A stretch of DNA of 64,000 bases, from contig NZ_ATVA01000017.1 in the NCBI RefSeq assembly GCF_000420485.1, positions 186,001 to 250,000 of the forward strand, given 5' to 3'. This DNA comes from Paucidesulfovibrio longus DSM 6739. Its GTDB lineage: Bacteria > Desulfobacterota > Desulfovibrionia > Desulfovibrionales > Desulfovibrionaceae. The translations under genes and the position numbers were made by a program. This document shows positions 50,637 to 58,946 of this stretch, piece by piece. The notes beneath the pieces are model-generated. The model searched no databases. It was not told the DNA's origin and saw only the letters and a program-made list of their open reading frames with translations. Every line of letters starts with the position of its first letter. Positions within the stretch are counted from its first letter, which is position 1.

Positions 50637-51968
50637 ATGAGCCAGCCTTTCAAAGACGCCGTGGGGTTCTGCAAAACCATCATGCGCAACGGCTTTGACG
50701 CCTACGTGGTCAATGCCCGCCTGCAACAGCAGACCCTCGGCCACGACGCCACCGAACAGGAAATCGACATCAGCACGGACATGGGCTTCGACGACCTGCT
50801 GCGCCTGTTTCCCGCCACCAAGCCTTCCCCCGAATCCGACGTGCTCGGTTTCTTCAAGGAAGGAGAGACGACCTACTACTTCTACAACTCGCCCGCAGCC
50901 ACGGACGCCCACCCCGAAGAGTGCGTGGCCCGGCTGACCCCGCGCCTGATGAAGCGGCTGGAGCAGCGCGGCGAAATCCCGCTCTCCTCGGTCTGCCCCT
51001 ACATCCCCTCGGCCATCGAGACCATGGACGGCTTCGCGGACTTCAGCAACGGCGAGGTCCGCTTCCTGGGCCTGCCGGACGAGACCGTCAAGCGCGACTA
51101 CCTGCTGGCCGTCCGCGCCCTGCGCTTCGCCGCCAACTTCCACCTGCCCATCGAGCCGAACTCCTGGCTGGCCATCGTGCGCGGCGCGCGCCGCGTGCTC
51201 GACTACGTGTCCATCAGCGACATCATGGACGAGTGGCGCAAGGTCGAGGCCGAGAACATGTGGCAGTTCGCCCAGTACCTCTTCGACTCGCAGATTCTGC
51301 ACGGGCTCGTGCCCGAAGTGGCCGCGCTCTCGCGCGTCAAGCAGATCAAGAACCCGGAAGCGGGCGAGGAAACCGTCTTCGAGCACACCATCGACGTGAT
51401 GCGCCGCTATCCCGAAGTGCTGCCCTACGACTGGTACGGCACCCTGGCCTGCTTCTTCCACGACGTGGGCAAGCTCTTCACCGCGGAATACTTCGAGGGG
51501 CAGTGGACCTTCTACCAGCACCACTACGTGGGCGCGCGCGTGACCCGCAAGATCCTCAACCGCCTGCGCTTCGAGCCGGCGGACATCGACCTGATCTGCG
51601 GGCTGATCAAAAACCACATGCGCCCGCACTTCATGCTCACGGACAAGGGCATCCGCCGCTTCAAGGCCGTGGACGAATACCCGCGCATCCTGGAGATGGT
51701 CCGTGCGGACATCAAGGCGCGCGGCGGCTCCTACCGGGAGTTCAACCACAACCTGAAGATGCTGGAACGGGCCGACATCCCGGAAGACGCCCTGGAGCCC
51801 ATGCTCAACGGCAACGAAATCATGCAGTCCACGGGCCTCAAGCCCGGCCCCACCGTGGGACTCATCCGCGACAACCTGCTCAAGGCCCAGATCGCGGGCG
51901 AGGTGCTCGACTACGACGGCGCCATCAAGTACGTGCAGGAATACGCCCGCCGCGAACAGCTCAAGTAG
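50637..51968 (+). CDS. Pseudo-CCA-adding enzyme with HD domain
   Basis: A 443-residue protein that aligns along its length with tRNA nucleotidyltransferases but lacks their GGxVRD loop (here DAYVVNARLQQQTLGHDA) and keeps only EIDIST of the metal motif. The neck helix sequence VKRDYLLAVRALRFAANFHL is well preserved. The C-terminal HD domain (about 245-400) is complete: EHTIDVMRRYP, FFHDVGKLF, IKNHMRPHF. It may thus act as a nucleotide phosphohydrolase rather than a CCA-adding enzyme; inference. GGAGGAG precedes the ATG. A strong terminator follows. Confidence 0.82.
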   Translation: MSQPFKDAVGFCKTIMRNGFDAYVVNARLQQQTLGHDATEQEIDISTDMGFDDLLRLFPATKPSPESDVLGFFKEGETTYYFYNSPAATDAHPEECVARLTPRLMKRLEQRGEIPLSSVCPYIPSAIETMDGFADFSNGEVRFLGLPDETVKRDYLLAVRALRFAANFHLPIEPNSWLAIVRGARRVLDYVSISDIMDEWRKVEAENMWQFAQYLFDSQILHGLVPEVAALSRVKQIKNPEAGEETVFEHTIDVMRRYPEVLPYDWYGTLACFFHDVGKLFTAEYFEGQWTFYQHHYVGARVTRKILNRLRFEPADIDLICGLIKNHMRPHFMLTDKGIRRFKAVDEYPRILEMVRADIKARGGSYREFNHNLKMLERADIPEDALEPMLNGNEIMQSTGLKPGPTVGLIRDNLLKAQIAGEVLDYDGAIKYVQEYARREQLK

Positions 51969-52000
51969 CCGACACGCGAAACGAAAACGGCATTACGAAA

Positions 52001-52040
52001 CCCGCCCGTCCCGGACATCCTCCGGGGCGGGCGGGTTTTT
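52001..52040 (+). terminator. Intrinsic terminator after the HD-protein gene
   Basis: A 15-bp stem with one wobble pair (CCCGCCCGTCCCGGA with TCCGGGGCGGGCGGG), five-base loop, then TTTTT. It closes the pyrB-pyrC-HD run. Confidence 0.9.
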
Positions 52041-52191
52041 CCTCCTCCCCTTCTTTTCGCCGTGCCATGATCCGGTTTTCCATGCCACGCATATTGTATT
52101 TTTCCCCCTTTGGTGCTACCGGATCAAAATAAGTGTTACGCATGGGCGAACGCTTGATTTGGATTTCCATAAACCCAAGAGGAGGAATCCG

Positions 52192-53439
52192 ATGCTGGAA
52201 ATGGAAATGGTCATGATGAAGGGATCCGCACCCAAGGACGTGGACCCGAACTCTTTCTCCTTCGTACAGGTGGACCCGGCCAAATGTCAGGCCTGCGGCA
52301 CCTGCCACGAGGTCTGCGGCACGGGCGCGATCCAGCCCATCAACGCCGAGGGCATCCACGGCGTGGTGGATCCGGCCGCCTGCATGAACTGCGGTCAGTG
52401 TCTCGTGAACTGCCCCTTCGGCGCCATCTATGAGGAAGTCTCCTTTGTGGACGACGTCCTGGCCGCGCTGAAGGATCCGGACACCGTGGTGGTCTCCATG
52501 CCCGCCCCGGCCGTGCGCTACGCCCTGGGCGAGCCTTTCGGCATGCCTCCGGGAACCTACGTGGGCGGCAAGATGCACGCGGCCCTGCGCAAGCTCGGCT
52601 TCGACCTGATCTGGGACAACGAGTTCACGGCGGACGTGACGATCATGGAAGAAGGCAGCGAGCTGATCCAGCGCGTGGCCCATCCGGATCATCATCATCC
52701 CCTGCCGCAGTTCACGTCCTGCTGTCCGGGCTGGGTCAAGTTCGTGGAGTCCTACTACCCCGAACTGATCCCGCACATGTCCACCTGCCGGTCGCCCATC
52801 GGCATGCTCGGCCCGTTGTCCAAGACCTACGGCGCGCAGCAGGCCAAGGTGGATCCGGCCAAGATGTACACGGTTTCCATCATGCCCTGCATCGCCAAGA
52901 AGTACGAGGGCCTGCGTCCGGAGATGGCGGCCAGCGGCCACCGCGACATCGACGCCACCATCACCACCCGCGAACTGGCCTACATGATCAAGAAGGCGGG
53001 CATCGACTTCAAGAACCTCAAGGACGAGAAGCCGGACCCGGTGCTCGGCGAATCCACGGGCGCGGCCACGATCTTCGGCACCAGCGGCGGCGTCATGGAA
53101 GCGGCCCTGCGCCTGGCCTACGAGGTGCTTTCCGGCGACAAGCTGAAGAATCCGGACATCAAGGCCGTGCGCACCGCCGAGGGCATCAAGACCGCTTCGG
53201 TGGACGTGCCCAAATTCGGCAAGGTCAACGTGGCCGTGGCCAGCGGGCTGGAAAACGCGGTCAAGCTCTGCGAAGAGGTCAAGGCGGGAAAATCGCCGCA
53301 CCACTTCATCGAGATCATGACCTGCCCCGGCGGCTGCGTGAACGGCGGCGGACAGCCTGTCGCCCCGGACGTGCGGGCCAGTCGCGGCGGTTCGCGCGTT
53401 CTGGCGGAGCTGAAGAACCGTTTTGGCCGCAACAGCTAA
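52192..53439 (+). CDS. hydA: Periplasmic [FeFe]-hydrogenase, large subunit
   Basis: A 415-residue H-cluster enzyme that oxidises H2 (or makes it). The N-terminal ferredoxin domain has two [4Fe-4S] sites, CQACGTCHEVC and CMNCGQCLVNC (residues about 33-80). The three H-cluster signatures are FTSCCPGWVKF, IMPCIAKKYE and EIMTCPGGCVNGGGQP. There is no own signal peptide: export depends on the Tat signal of the small subunit encoded 16 bases downstream. AGGAGG precedes ATG 52192. No HydE, HydF or HydG maturase gene is in the window. Confidence 0.97.
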   Translation: MLEMEMVMMKGSAPKDVDPNSFSFVQVDPAKCQACGTCHEVCGTGAIQPINAEGIHGVVDPAACMNCGQCLVNCPFGAIYEEVSFVDDVLAALKDPDTVVVSMPAPAVRYALGEPFGMPPGTYVGGKMHAALRKLGFDLIWDNEFTADVTIMEEGSELIQRVAHPDHHHPLPQFTSCCPGWVKFVESYYPELIPHMSTCRSPIGMLGPLSKTYGAQQAKVDPAKMYTVSIMPCIAKKYEGLRPEMAASGHRDIDATITTRELAYMIKKAGIDFKNLKDEKPDPVLGESTGAATIFGTSGGVMEAALRLAYEVLSGDKLKNPDIKAVRTAEGIKTASVDVPKFGKVNVAVASGLENAVKLCEEVKAGKSPHHFIEIMTCPGGCVNGGGQPVAPDVRASRGGSRVLAELKNRFGRNS

Positions 53440-53455
53440 TCGAAGGAGGATGGAG

Positions 53456-53797
53456 ATGAACAACGCACTGGGCATGACCCGGAGAGGCTTCATCAAGGTC
53501 GCGGGCGTGACTGCGGCCGCAGCGCTGCTCAACGGCGGCATGCTGGTCGAGGCCGAGGCTGCGTCCCTGGACTTCGTGGGCCAGCGCCAGGCCGGGGTGT
53601 ACGCCACGGACGCCAAGGTCTACAAGATCCGCAAGTCGCAGGACAATCCCATGGTCAAGAAGATCTACGCCAAGGACGGCTTCCTGTCCGAAGGCCCCCT
53701 GGGACACCGCTCCCACCAGCTCCTGCACACCTACTACTATGATCGCAGCGCAGGCGTGAAAGCGCTCAAGGCCAAGGGCGTGGAGCTCAAGGTCTAG
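53456..53797 (+). CDS. hydB: Periplasmic [FeFe]-hydrogenase, small subunit with Tat signal
   Basis: A 113-residue partner of HydA that wraps around the large subunit in the periplasm. The twin-arginine motif TRRGFIKV begins at about residue 8, followed by the hydrophobic stretch AGVTAAAALLNGGMLV and cleavage near AEAAS. The mature part (KIRKSQDNPMVKKIY, GPLGHRSHQLLHTYY) matches Desulfovibrio small subunits. ATG 53456 has AGGAGG at the right distance; ATG 53450 does not. Its Tat signal should carry the folded HydA-HydB complex across the membrane. Confidence 0.96.
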   Translation: MNNALGMTRRGFIKVAGVTAAAALLNGGMLVEAEAASLDFVGQRQAGVYATDAKVYKIRKSQDNPMVKKIYAKDGFLSEGPLGHRSHQLLHTYYYDRSAGVKALKAKGVELKV

Positions 53798-53867
53798 ACT
53801 GAGCTGGCGAAAACACCTCCGTTGCAACCTGAGGCGAGGGCCGTTCTGACCCGAGGGTTGCTCCTGG

Positions 53868-53905
53868 CGGCGCATGCCGCCCTGACCCGGCGCTTTTTCC
53901 TTCTT
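53868..53905 (+). terminator. Weak terminator candidate after hydB
   Basis: A 6-bp hairpin (GGCGGC, GCAT, GCCGCC) followed, after a spacer, by a CTTTTTCC run. The stem is short and the T run is displaced, so this is a tentative call. Confidence 0.3.
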
Positions 53906-53939
53906 TCTTCATAACGTTGCGGGGGATTCCCCCCACGGA

Positions 53940-54491
53940 TCATTTCCCGGCCAATCCTGCCAGGGCCGAACGCACCGCCTCGCGCAGCTCGTCCTTCTGA
54001 TACTCCACCGCGGGCGGCATAAGCGCGTCCGACTCCAGATATTTCGAGAACTCCTCATAGTATCCCAGGGCCATGGAGCGGTCCGCATCGTTTTTTTCCG
54101 CTTTCCAGCGCTGCTCCAGCAGGCGCGCATAGTTGAACAGCGCCAGCGGGTAGCGGTCGATGCGCAGGGCGGCTTCATAGTGTTTCCTGGCCTTTTCCGC
54201 GTCCCCAAGGCGCATCCAGGCCACGCCCATGTCGTTGTGGGCCTCGGCCGCGTTGGCCGTTCCCTCGCAGCACTCCAGCACCTTGGCGTAGCGGGCCAGC
54301 GCCGCCTGGTACTTGCCCATGGCCAGATAGCGCTCGCCCTGCTGGATGAGCACGGCGGGCAGTTCCTGGGCCAGGGCGGCCGCGGGGCAGAGCAGCGCCA
54401 GGGCGAGCAGCAGCGCCGCAGGCGCGCTGCGGAGCGAGCCCCGGCAGCGGAGGGGGCGGCGCAGAACGCGCAGGTGAAATACTGGGGTCAT
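53940..54491 (-). CDS. TPR-repeat exported protein (Ton-cluster type)
   Basis: A 183-residue exported protein: signal sequence with an LALALLCPAAALA core and a probable cleavage after it, then TPR units (residues about 60-150, e.g. LAMGKYQAALARYAKVLE and WMRLGDAEKARKHYEAAL). Similar small TPR proteins accompany TonB2/TtpC-type motors in other proteobacteria; here it lies about 2.6 kb from that operon, on the other side of a receptor gene. The ATG at 54491 has GGGAG upstream. It is divergent from the TM1266 gene, across an A+T-rich 225-base region. Confidence 0.78.
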   Translation of the reverse strand: MTPVFHLRVLRRPLRCRGSLRSAPAALLLALALLCPAAALAQELPAVLIQQGERYLAMGKYQAALARYAKVLECCEGTANAAEAHNDMGVAWMRLGDAEKARKHYEAALRIDRYPLALFNYARLLEQRWKAEKNDADRSMALGYYEEFSKYLESDALMPPAVEYQKDELREAVRSALAGLAGK

Positions 54492-54607
54492 GCCATACTC
54501 CCGTGTTATTATATTATGAAAAATATGCATTTTTTACATACATAAGCTTGATCGGTCTAGCTGAAACTCAGCGACGGACACGGCGTGAATAATATCGTAT
54601 CATCTTG

Positions 54608-54636
54608 ATTAATTGGCTATTGACTCGAATACTAAG
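54608..54636 (+). promoter_or_regulatory. Candidate promoter for TM1266-receptor transcript
   Basis: TTGATT (54608-54613) and AATACT (54631-54636; four of six -10 bases) with a 17-base spacer in an unusually A+T-rich stretch. A second possible -35, TTGACT, lies at 54623-54628. Leader to the GTG start is about 75 bases. Confidence 0.4.
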
Positions 54637-54716
54637 GGGTTGTACCTCTGTCCCTGCGTGTTATGAATTATATTTTAGTAACATGAAACGGGCAAGAAAA
54701 AGTCGGGAGTAAAGGC

Positions 54717-54974
54717 GTGAAACCGGAAACGACCGTGCGCCGTCTGGGCGTGGTGGGCATCGTGGTCGCGGACCGACAGAGCATGGCCAGGCGGGTGAAT
54801 GAAATTCTCAGCGATTTCGGTGAGATCATCGTCGCCCGTACCGGCGTGCCCTATCGAGAGCGCGGCGTGGCCGTGATCTCCGTGATCATCGACGCCACCA
54901 CCAACGAACTGGGCGCGCTGACCGGTCGGCTTGGTATGCTGGAACATGTCAGGGTCAAGTCGCTGATGCTCTAG
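54717..54974 (+). CDS. TM1266-type iron-only hydrogenase system regulator
   Basis: An 85-residue protein of the family called putative iron-only hydrogenase system regulator (TM1266), a ferredoxin-like/ACT-like fold without a helix-turn-helix. The signature segments RRLGVVGIVVADRQSMARRV, EIIVARTGVPYRERGVAVIS and IDATTNELGALTGRLGMLEHVRV are all present. The start is GTG with GGGAG seven bases upstream. Relatives usually lie with the hydEFG maturation genes; here it stands between hydAB (0.9 kb left) and a TonB-dependent receptor 28 bases right, which it probably shares a transcript with. Confidence 0.88.
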   Translation: MKPETTVRRLGVVGIVVADRQSMARRVNEILSDFGEIIVARTGVPYRERGVAVISVIIDATTNELGALTGRLGMLEHVRVKSLML

Positions 54975-55002
54975 ACCTCCTTTCTTGCGGAGGGAGGCGA
55001 AC

Positions 55003-57033
55003 GTGAAAACGCTCAAAACGTACGCCGTGCTGACGCCCCTGCTGCTCGCGCTGGTCCTTTCGCCCCTTGGGGCGCGAAGCGCGCGGGCCGCTGCGGCAAA
55101 GGCCGAGGCGGATTCATCGGAAGAGGTGCTCGACGCCGTGGTCATCACGGCCCGGGGATACGGGCAGCCCCAATCCGCCACTCCCGGCGGGGTCGGGGTC
55201 GTGGACGAGCGGGAGATTCAGGAGAGCATGCCCCTCGGAGTCGCGGACGTGCTGGACCGCATTCCGGGCGTGGACATCTCCACGGACTCGCCCTGGGGCG
55301 CGGAAACCGTGATCCGGGGCATGTCCCGCGACTCCGTGCTGGTGCTCATCGACGGTTGCCGCCTGAACGGAACCACGGACATCAACGGCCGCATGGGCCT
55401 GGTCAATCCCCAGGACGTGGAACGGGTCGAGGTTCTCAAAGGCCCCGTCAGCACGCTCTACGGCAGCGGCTCCACGGGCGGCGTGGTCAACATCGTGACC
55501 CGCGAGGGCCGGTTCGCCGAGCAGCCCGAACTGCATGGCGAGGTCTCGCTCGGCTACTCCAGCAATCCCCAGGGGCCGAATACGTACGGCAACGTCCGCT
55601 ACGGCTCGGACGACCTCTGGATCTACGGCTCGCTGGGCTGGCGCGACCATGACAGCGCCTACAGCGGAGACGGGGACGTGATCCGCAACAGCGGATACAT
55701 GGATCTCCAGGGCAAGGTCGCCCTGGGCTACGCCTGGGACGCCGAACACGAGACCACCATCCAGTATCAGCATGCGGACGTGGACGACGTGGGCATTCCG
55801 GGCACGGGCTCCGCGCCCCTGCCGGCCACGGCGGATGTGAGCCTGAAATCCAACGATCGGACCTTCGTGCAGCTGCGCCAGTCCTACCGGCCCGAACACG
55901 GCGCGCTGGACGAATCCGTGCTCACGCTCTCCTACCAGTCCATCGTGCGCGACCCCGCGATCATGAACGCGAGCACGGGCAGCATCCTTCAGGATCCCTA
56001 CGCCGAGCACGAGACCCTGGCCCTGAACTGGCGCAACGTCTTCGACCTCGGCGAGCACCGGCTCACCGCGGGCATCGACGCCTGGAACTGGTACATGACC
56101 GGCGACCGCTGGAGCGCGGCGGGCGTGTACGCCAAGCCCGTGCCGGACACGAACACCTTTTCGGGCGGACTCTTCGTCGAGGACGACTGGAAGTTCGCTC
56201 CGGCCTGGACGCTGAACCTGGGCCTGCGCACGGACGGCGTGCTCATTGAAAACGAGGAAACCGCCACGGTCAAGGCCGGGTACAAGAACGACCTGGACTG
56301 GGGCGCGCACGCGGGCCTGACCTGGGCCTTCGCGCCCCGCTGGAGCGCCACGGCCCTGGCGGCCGCCAGCTACCGCACTCCGAACATGCTGGAACTGTAC
56401 AAGAACATCACCCTGGGCGGCGGCGTGAGCGAGGTGGGCAACCCGGAGCTGCATTCGGAGAAGTCCCGCTACGGCGAGCTGGGCCTGCACTACACCGGCT
56501 CGGAGCTGCGCGCTTCGGCCGCGGCCTTTCTCAACCTCGTGGACGATCTGATCACCAGCGAAGAGGTCAGCGCAACGCTCTACCGCATGGCCAACACCTC
56601 ACAGGCGCGCCTTTCCGGCCTGGAGGGCAGCCTGGAATGGCGTTTCGCCCCGGCCTGGACCGCGTACGGCAACGTCTCCTGGACCGAGGGCCGCAACGAG
56701 GATACGGGCGAATGGCTGCGCTTCGTGGCCCCGCTGAACGGCCTGATCGGACTGCGCTACGACCTGGATTCGGGATTCTGGTGGGCGCTGGAGTCCCGCT
56801 GGGCCGCGGAGCAGCATCAGGTGCCCGAAGGCGCGCTGAAGACCGACTCCTGGGCCATCGTCAACGCCCGCTGCGGCTACGGCTTCGAGGCCTTGGGGCT
56901 GGGGAACGAATTGACCCTGGCCGTGACCAACCTCCTGGACACGCAGTACCGCAACCATCTGGCCACCTCGCGCGGGGTGGAGCTTTACGCTCCGGGCATC
57001 GGGCTGGAAGCGAACTGGCGGGTGCGGTTCTAA
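55003..57033 (+). CDS. TonB-dependent receptor 1
   Basis: A 676-residue outer-membrane receptor for a metal complex or similar ligand. Signal peptide (about residues 1-30), TonB box region (EEVLDAVVITARGYGQ), plug domain (about 50-165: VADVLDRIPGVDISTDSPWG, VLVLIDGCRLNG, VERVEVLKGPVSTLYGSGS), then a 22-strand beta barrel ending in the membrane-protein signature WRVRF. It resembles the BtuB/Cir branch, so cobalamin or a siderophore is possible. The start is GTG with GGAGG upstream. It follows the TM1266 gene in one transcript and ends at a good terminator. Confidence 0.92.
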   Translation: MKTLKTYAVLTPLLLALVLSPLGARSARAAAAKAEADSSEEVLDAVVITARGYGQPQSATPGGVGVVDEREIQESMPLGVADVLDRIPGVDISTDSPWGAETVIRGMSRDSVLVLIDGCRLNGTTDINGRMGLVNPQDVERVEVLKGPVSTLYGSGSTGGVVNIVTREGRFAEQPELHGEVSLGYSSNPQGPNTYGNVRYGSDDLWIYGSLGWRDHDSAYSGDGDVIRNSGYMDLQGKVALGYAWDAEHETTIQYQHADVDDVGIPGTGSAPLPATADVSLKSNDRTFVQLRQSYRPEHGALDESVLTLSYQSIVRDPAIMNASTGSILQDPYAEHETLALNWRNVFDLGEHRLTAGIDAWNWYMTGDRWSAAGVYAKPVPDTNTFSGGLFVEDDWKFAPAWTLNLGLRTDGVLIENEETATVKAGYKNDLDWGAHAGLTWAFAPRWSATALAAASYRTPNMLELYKNITLGGGVSEVGNPELHSEKSRYGELGLHYTGSELRASAAAFLNLVDDLITSEEVSATLYRMANTSQARLSGLEGSLEWRFAPAWTAYGNVSWTEGRNEDTGEWLRFVAPLNGLIGLRYDLDSGFWWALESRWAAEQHQVPEGALKTDSWAIVNARCGYGFEALGLGNELTLAVTNLLDTQYRNHLATSRGVELYAPGIGLEANWRVRF

Positions 57034-57059
57034 GGCCGGAGGAAAATCAGGAACATCCT

Positions 57060-57093
57060 ACGGGGCGGCGGAAACGCCGTCCCGTTTTCGTTT
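57060..57093 (+). terminator. Intrinsic terminator after TonB-dependent receptor 1
   Basis: Stem ACGGGGCGGCG with CGCCGTCCCGT (one wobble), loop GAAA, then TTTCGTTT. It lies between the receptor and the convergent tonB gene. Confidence 0.8.
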
Positions 57094-57101
57094 CGGCGGC
57101 G

Positions 57102-57839
57102 TCAGCGCTCCAGGCGGAACCGCAGCGGCAGACGCACCCAGGTGCGCACGGGCTCTCCGTGGCGCAGCCCCGGGCGAAAGCGCCAAAGCGCCACGGCCCG
57201 GATCGCGTTCTCCTCGAACACGCCGGGCGGGTCCGCCTGCAAGACTTGAATTCTGCTCACGCTGCCGTCCCGCTCCACCAGGAAGCGGAGCAGCACCGTG
57301 CCCGTGACCCCCTTGCGCCGGGCCTCGCGCGGATATTCCGGAGCCGGGCCGTGGCGGACGCCCGGAGCGCTGTCCACCTCGCCGAGCTCGAAGGCCGTCT
57401 CCCCCGAAGCCGTGTTCGCGGAGGCATCGCCGTGCGCGGACCGGGAAGCCTCGTCCGCTGATTCCTCATGCGCCGGGGCCGGTTCGGCTTCTACGGAATC
57501 CGATCGCTTTGGTTCGGGCCGCTCGGAAAGACGCAGAGCCGACAGAGAGGGGTCGGGCATGGCCGGGGCCGGTTCGGGTTGCGGCACGGGCTCCGGCTTC
57601 GCAGGAGTGATCGGTTCCGGCTGCTGCGGCGTTTCAGGCGGGGCGGAAGGAAACGCGGCTTGGACGCTCCGCTCCATGGAGGCGTCCCAATACAGGGTCC
57701 GCGCGCCGATCGGTTCCGGGACCGCGACCGGCTGCCGCATCCCCGGCAGAGGCACGGCCAAGAGCAGCAAGGCGGTGATGCCGATGCCTCCGAGCAGAGC
57801 CAGGAGCGCGCGACAGCAGCGGCCAAAGGCCCTTGCCAC
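57102..57839 (-). CDS. tonB: TonB energy-transducer protein
   Basis: A 245-residue protein with one N-terminal membrane helix (ALLALLGGIGITALLLLAV), a long Pro/Glu/Lys-rich periplasmic spacer (about residues 50-165, with EPVPQPEPAPAMP) and a C-terminal TonB domain (about 175-245: PEYPREARRKGVTGTVLLRF, then VALWRFRPGL). It spans the periplasm to pull on receptor plugs. The start is the GTG at 57839, one base past the exbD stop, with GGAG upstream. Last gene of a four-gene leftward operon. Confidence 0.9.
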   Translation of the reverse strand: MARAFGRCCRALLALLGGIGITALLLLAVPLPGMRQPVAVPEPIGARTLYWDASMERSVQAAFPSAPPETPQQPEPITPAKPEPVPQPEPAPAMPDPSLSALRLSERPEPKRSDSVEAEPAPAHEESADEASRSAHGDASANTASGETAFELGEVDSAPGVRHGPAPEYPREARRKGVTGTVLLRFLVERDGSVSRIQVLQADPPGVFEENAIRAVALWRFRPGLRHGEPVRTWVRLPLRFRLER

Positions 57840-57840
57840 G

Positions 57841-58260
57841 CTATTCGCTCCTTTGCGCCGCGATGCCCACGTTCCGGGCCCCGGCAAGACGGCACTGGTC
57901 GATGACCCGGATCACGTCATCGGTGCGGCTGGCGCGGTCCGCCACCACGAGCACGCCCCCGTCCGGCGAGACGGCCAGGAAAGCGGCCACCCTGGCCCGC
58001 ACGGCGCGCAGGTCGATGGACGCGCCTTCCACGAACACGCGGCCCTCGGCCGTGACCCCGACCTGGAGCAGGGGCCGCTGTTCCTGCTCGGCCGTGGCCG
58101 CTTCGGGTCGCTGCACGTCCACGCCCGCTTCGCGGGTGAAGGAGGCCGTGACGATGAAGAAGATCAGCAGGATGAAGACCATGTCGATGAGCGGGGCCAT
58201 GTTGATGTCCACCCCGCCCCGGGCGGCCCTGCCTGTGCGCACGTAGCGGAAGCAGCTCAT
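57841..58260 (-). CDS. exbD: ExbD/TolR-family proton-channel subunit
   Basis: A 139-residue inner-membrane protein with one N-terminal helix holding the proton-carrying Asp in INMAPLIDMVFILLIFFIVT (about residues 20-39), followed by a periplasmic domain. It works with ExbB to power TonB. The ATG overlaps the exbB stop by four bases (ATGA), and tonB starts one base past its stop. Confidence 0.92.
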   Translation of the reverse strand: MSCFRYVRTGRAARGGVDINMAPLIDMVFILLIFFIVTASFTREAGVDVQRPEAATAEQEQRPLLQVGVTAEGRVFVEGASIDLRAVRARVAAFLAVSPDGGVLVVADRASRTDDVIRVIDQCRLAGARNVGIAAQRSE

Positions 58261-58946
58261 GCGGCCTCCTGTCCGGTCCGGGCCAGGGCCGCGCAGAAAC
58301 GCCCCACCCGCGCCTGGAAGGTCTGGGCGCGGCGGCGCAGGAAACGCCCGGCAAAGAGCGCGGGGATGGCCACGAGCAGGCCGGTCTGGGTGCTCACCAG
58401 GGCCTCGGAAATGCCGCCCGAAAGGATGCGCGGGGAAGCCGCGCCATATGCGGCCAGGGCGTCGAACGCGCCGATCATGCCGCTGACCGTGCCGAGCAGG
58501 CCGAGCAGCGGGGCCGTGGCCGCGAAGACAAGGATGGTGCCCACGCCACGCTCGGCCTCGTCCCCATAGCGGTGGGCGAGCCGGTGCAGGAGACGCTCGT
58601 CCAGGCCAGGGTCGCCGGTGCGGCGGCGCACGAACTCGCGGACCAGTTCGGCCTGCCAGCCGCCAACCTCCCTCTCTCCGTTTTTCATGCCGACTTCCGT
58701 GCCGACTTCCGTGCCGACTTCCATGCCGCAGGGCCTCAGGGCGTTTTCCGCATCGCCATCGGGAAGAAGCAGCCGCGCGGCCTCTTCGGAGGGACGCTCG
58801 CCCCGCCGCAAGGCTGCCAGTTGCCCGGCCTTGAGCAGCACCAGCGTCCAGGCCCAGACCGAGAGCGCGGCCAGGGGCCACATGACCAGCCCGCCCGAGG
58901 CGAAATAATCCGCGAGCCGCGCGGCCTGTTCCGCCAGCGCGCTCAT
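58257..58946 (-). CDS. exbB: ExbB/TolQ/MotA-family proton-channel subunit
   Basis: A 229-residue inner-membrane protein with three helices: one near the N-terminus (GGLVMWPLAALSVWAWTLVL), a pair after residue 130 (FAATAPLLGLLGTVSGMIGA and LVSTQTGLLVAIPALFAG). The TM2-TM3 signature (APLLGLLGTVSGMI, ISEALVSTQTGLL) is complete. A cytosolic loop carries three near-copies of EVGT, encoded by a 12-bp tandem repeat (58687-58728). It overlaps its neighbours on both sides by four bases (ATGA). It is the second ExbB-type protein of this operon. Confidence 0.9.
   Translation of the reverse strand: MSALAEQAARLADYFASGGLVMWPLAALSVWAWTLVLLKAGQLAALRRGERPSEEAARLLLPDGDAENALRPCGMEVGTEVGTEVGMKNGEREVGGWQAELVREFVRRRTGDPGLDERLLHRLAHRYGDEAERGVGTILVFAATAPLLGLLGTVSGMIGAFDALAAYGAASPRILSGGISEALVSTQTGLLVAIPALFAGRFLRRRAQTFQARVGRFCAALARTGQEAA

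Noticed and set aside
53868-53905. Clear terminator for hydAB
   Set aside because: The stem is only 6 bp and the T run is not adjacent, so it is listed only as a weak candidate.
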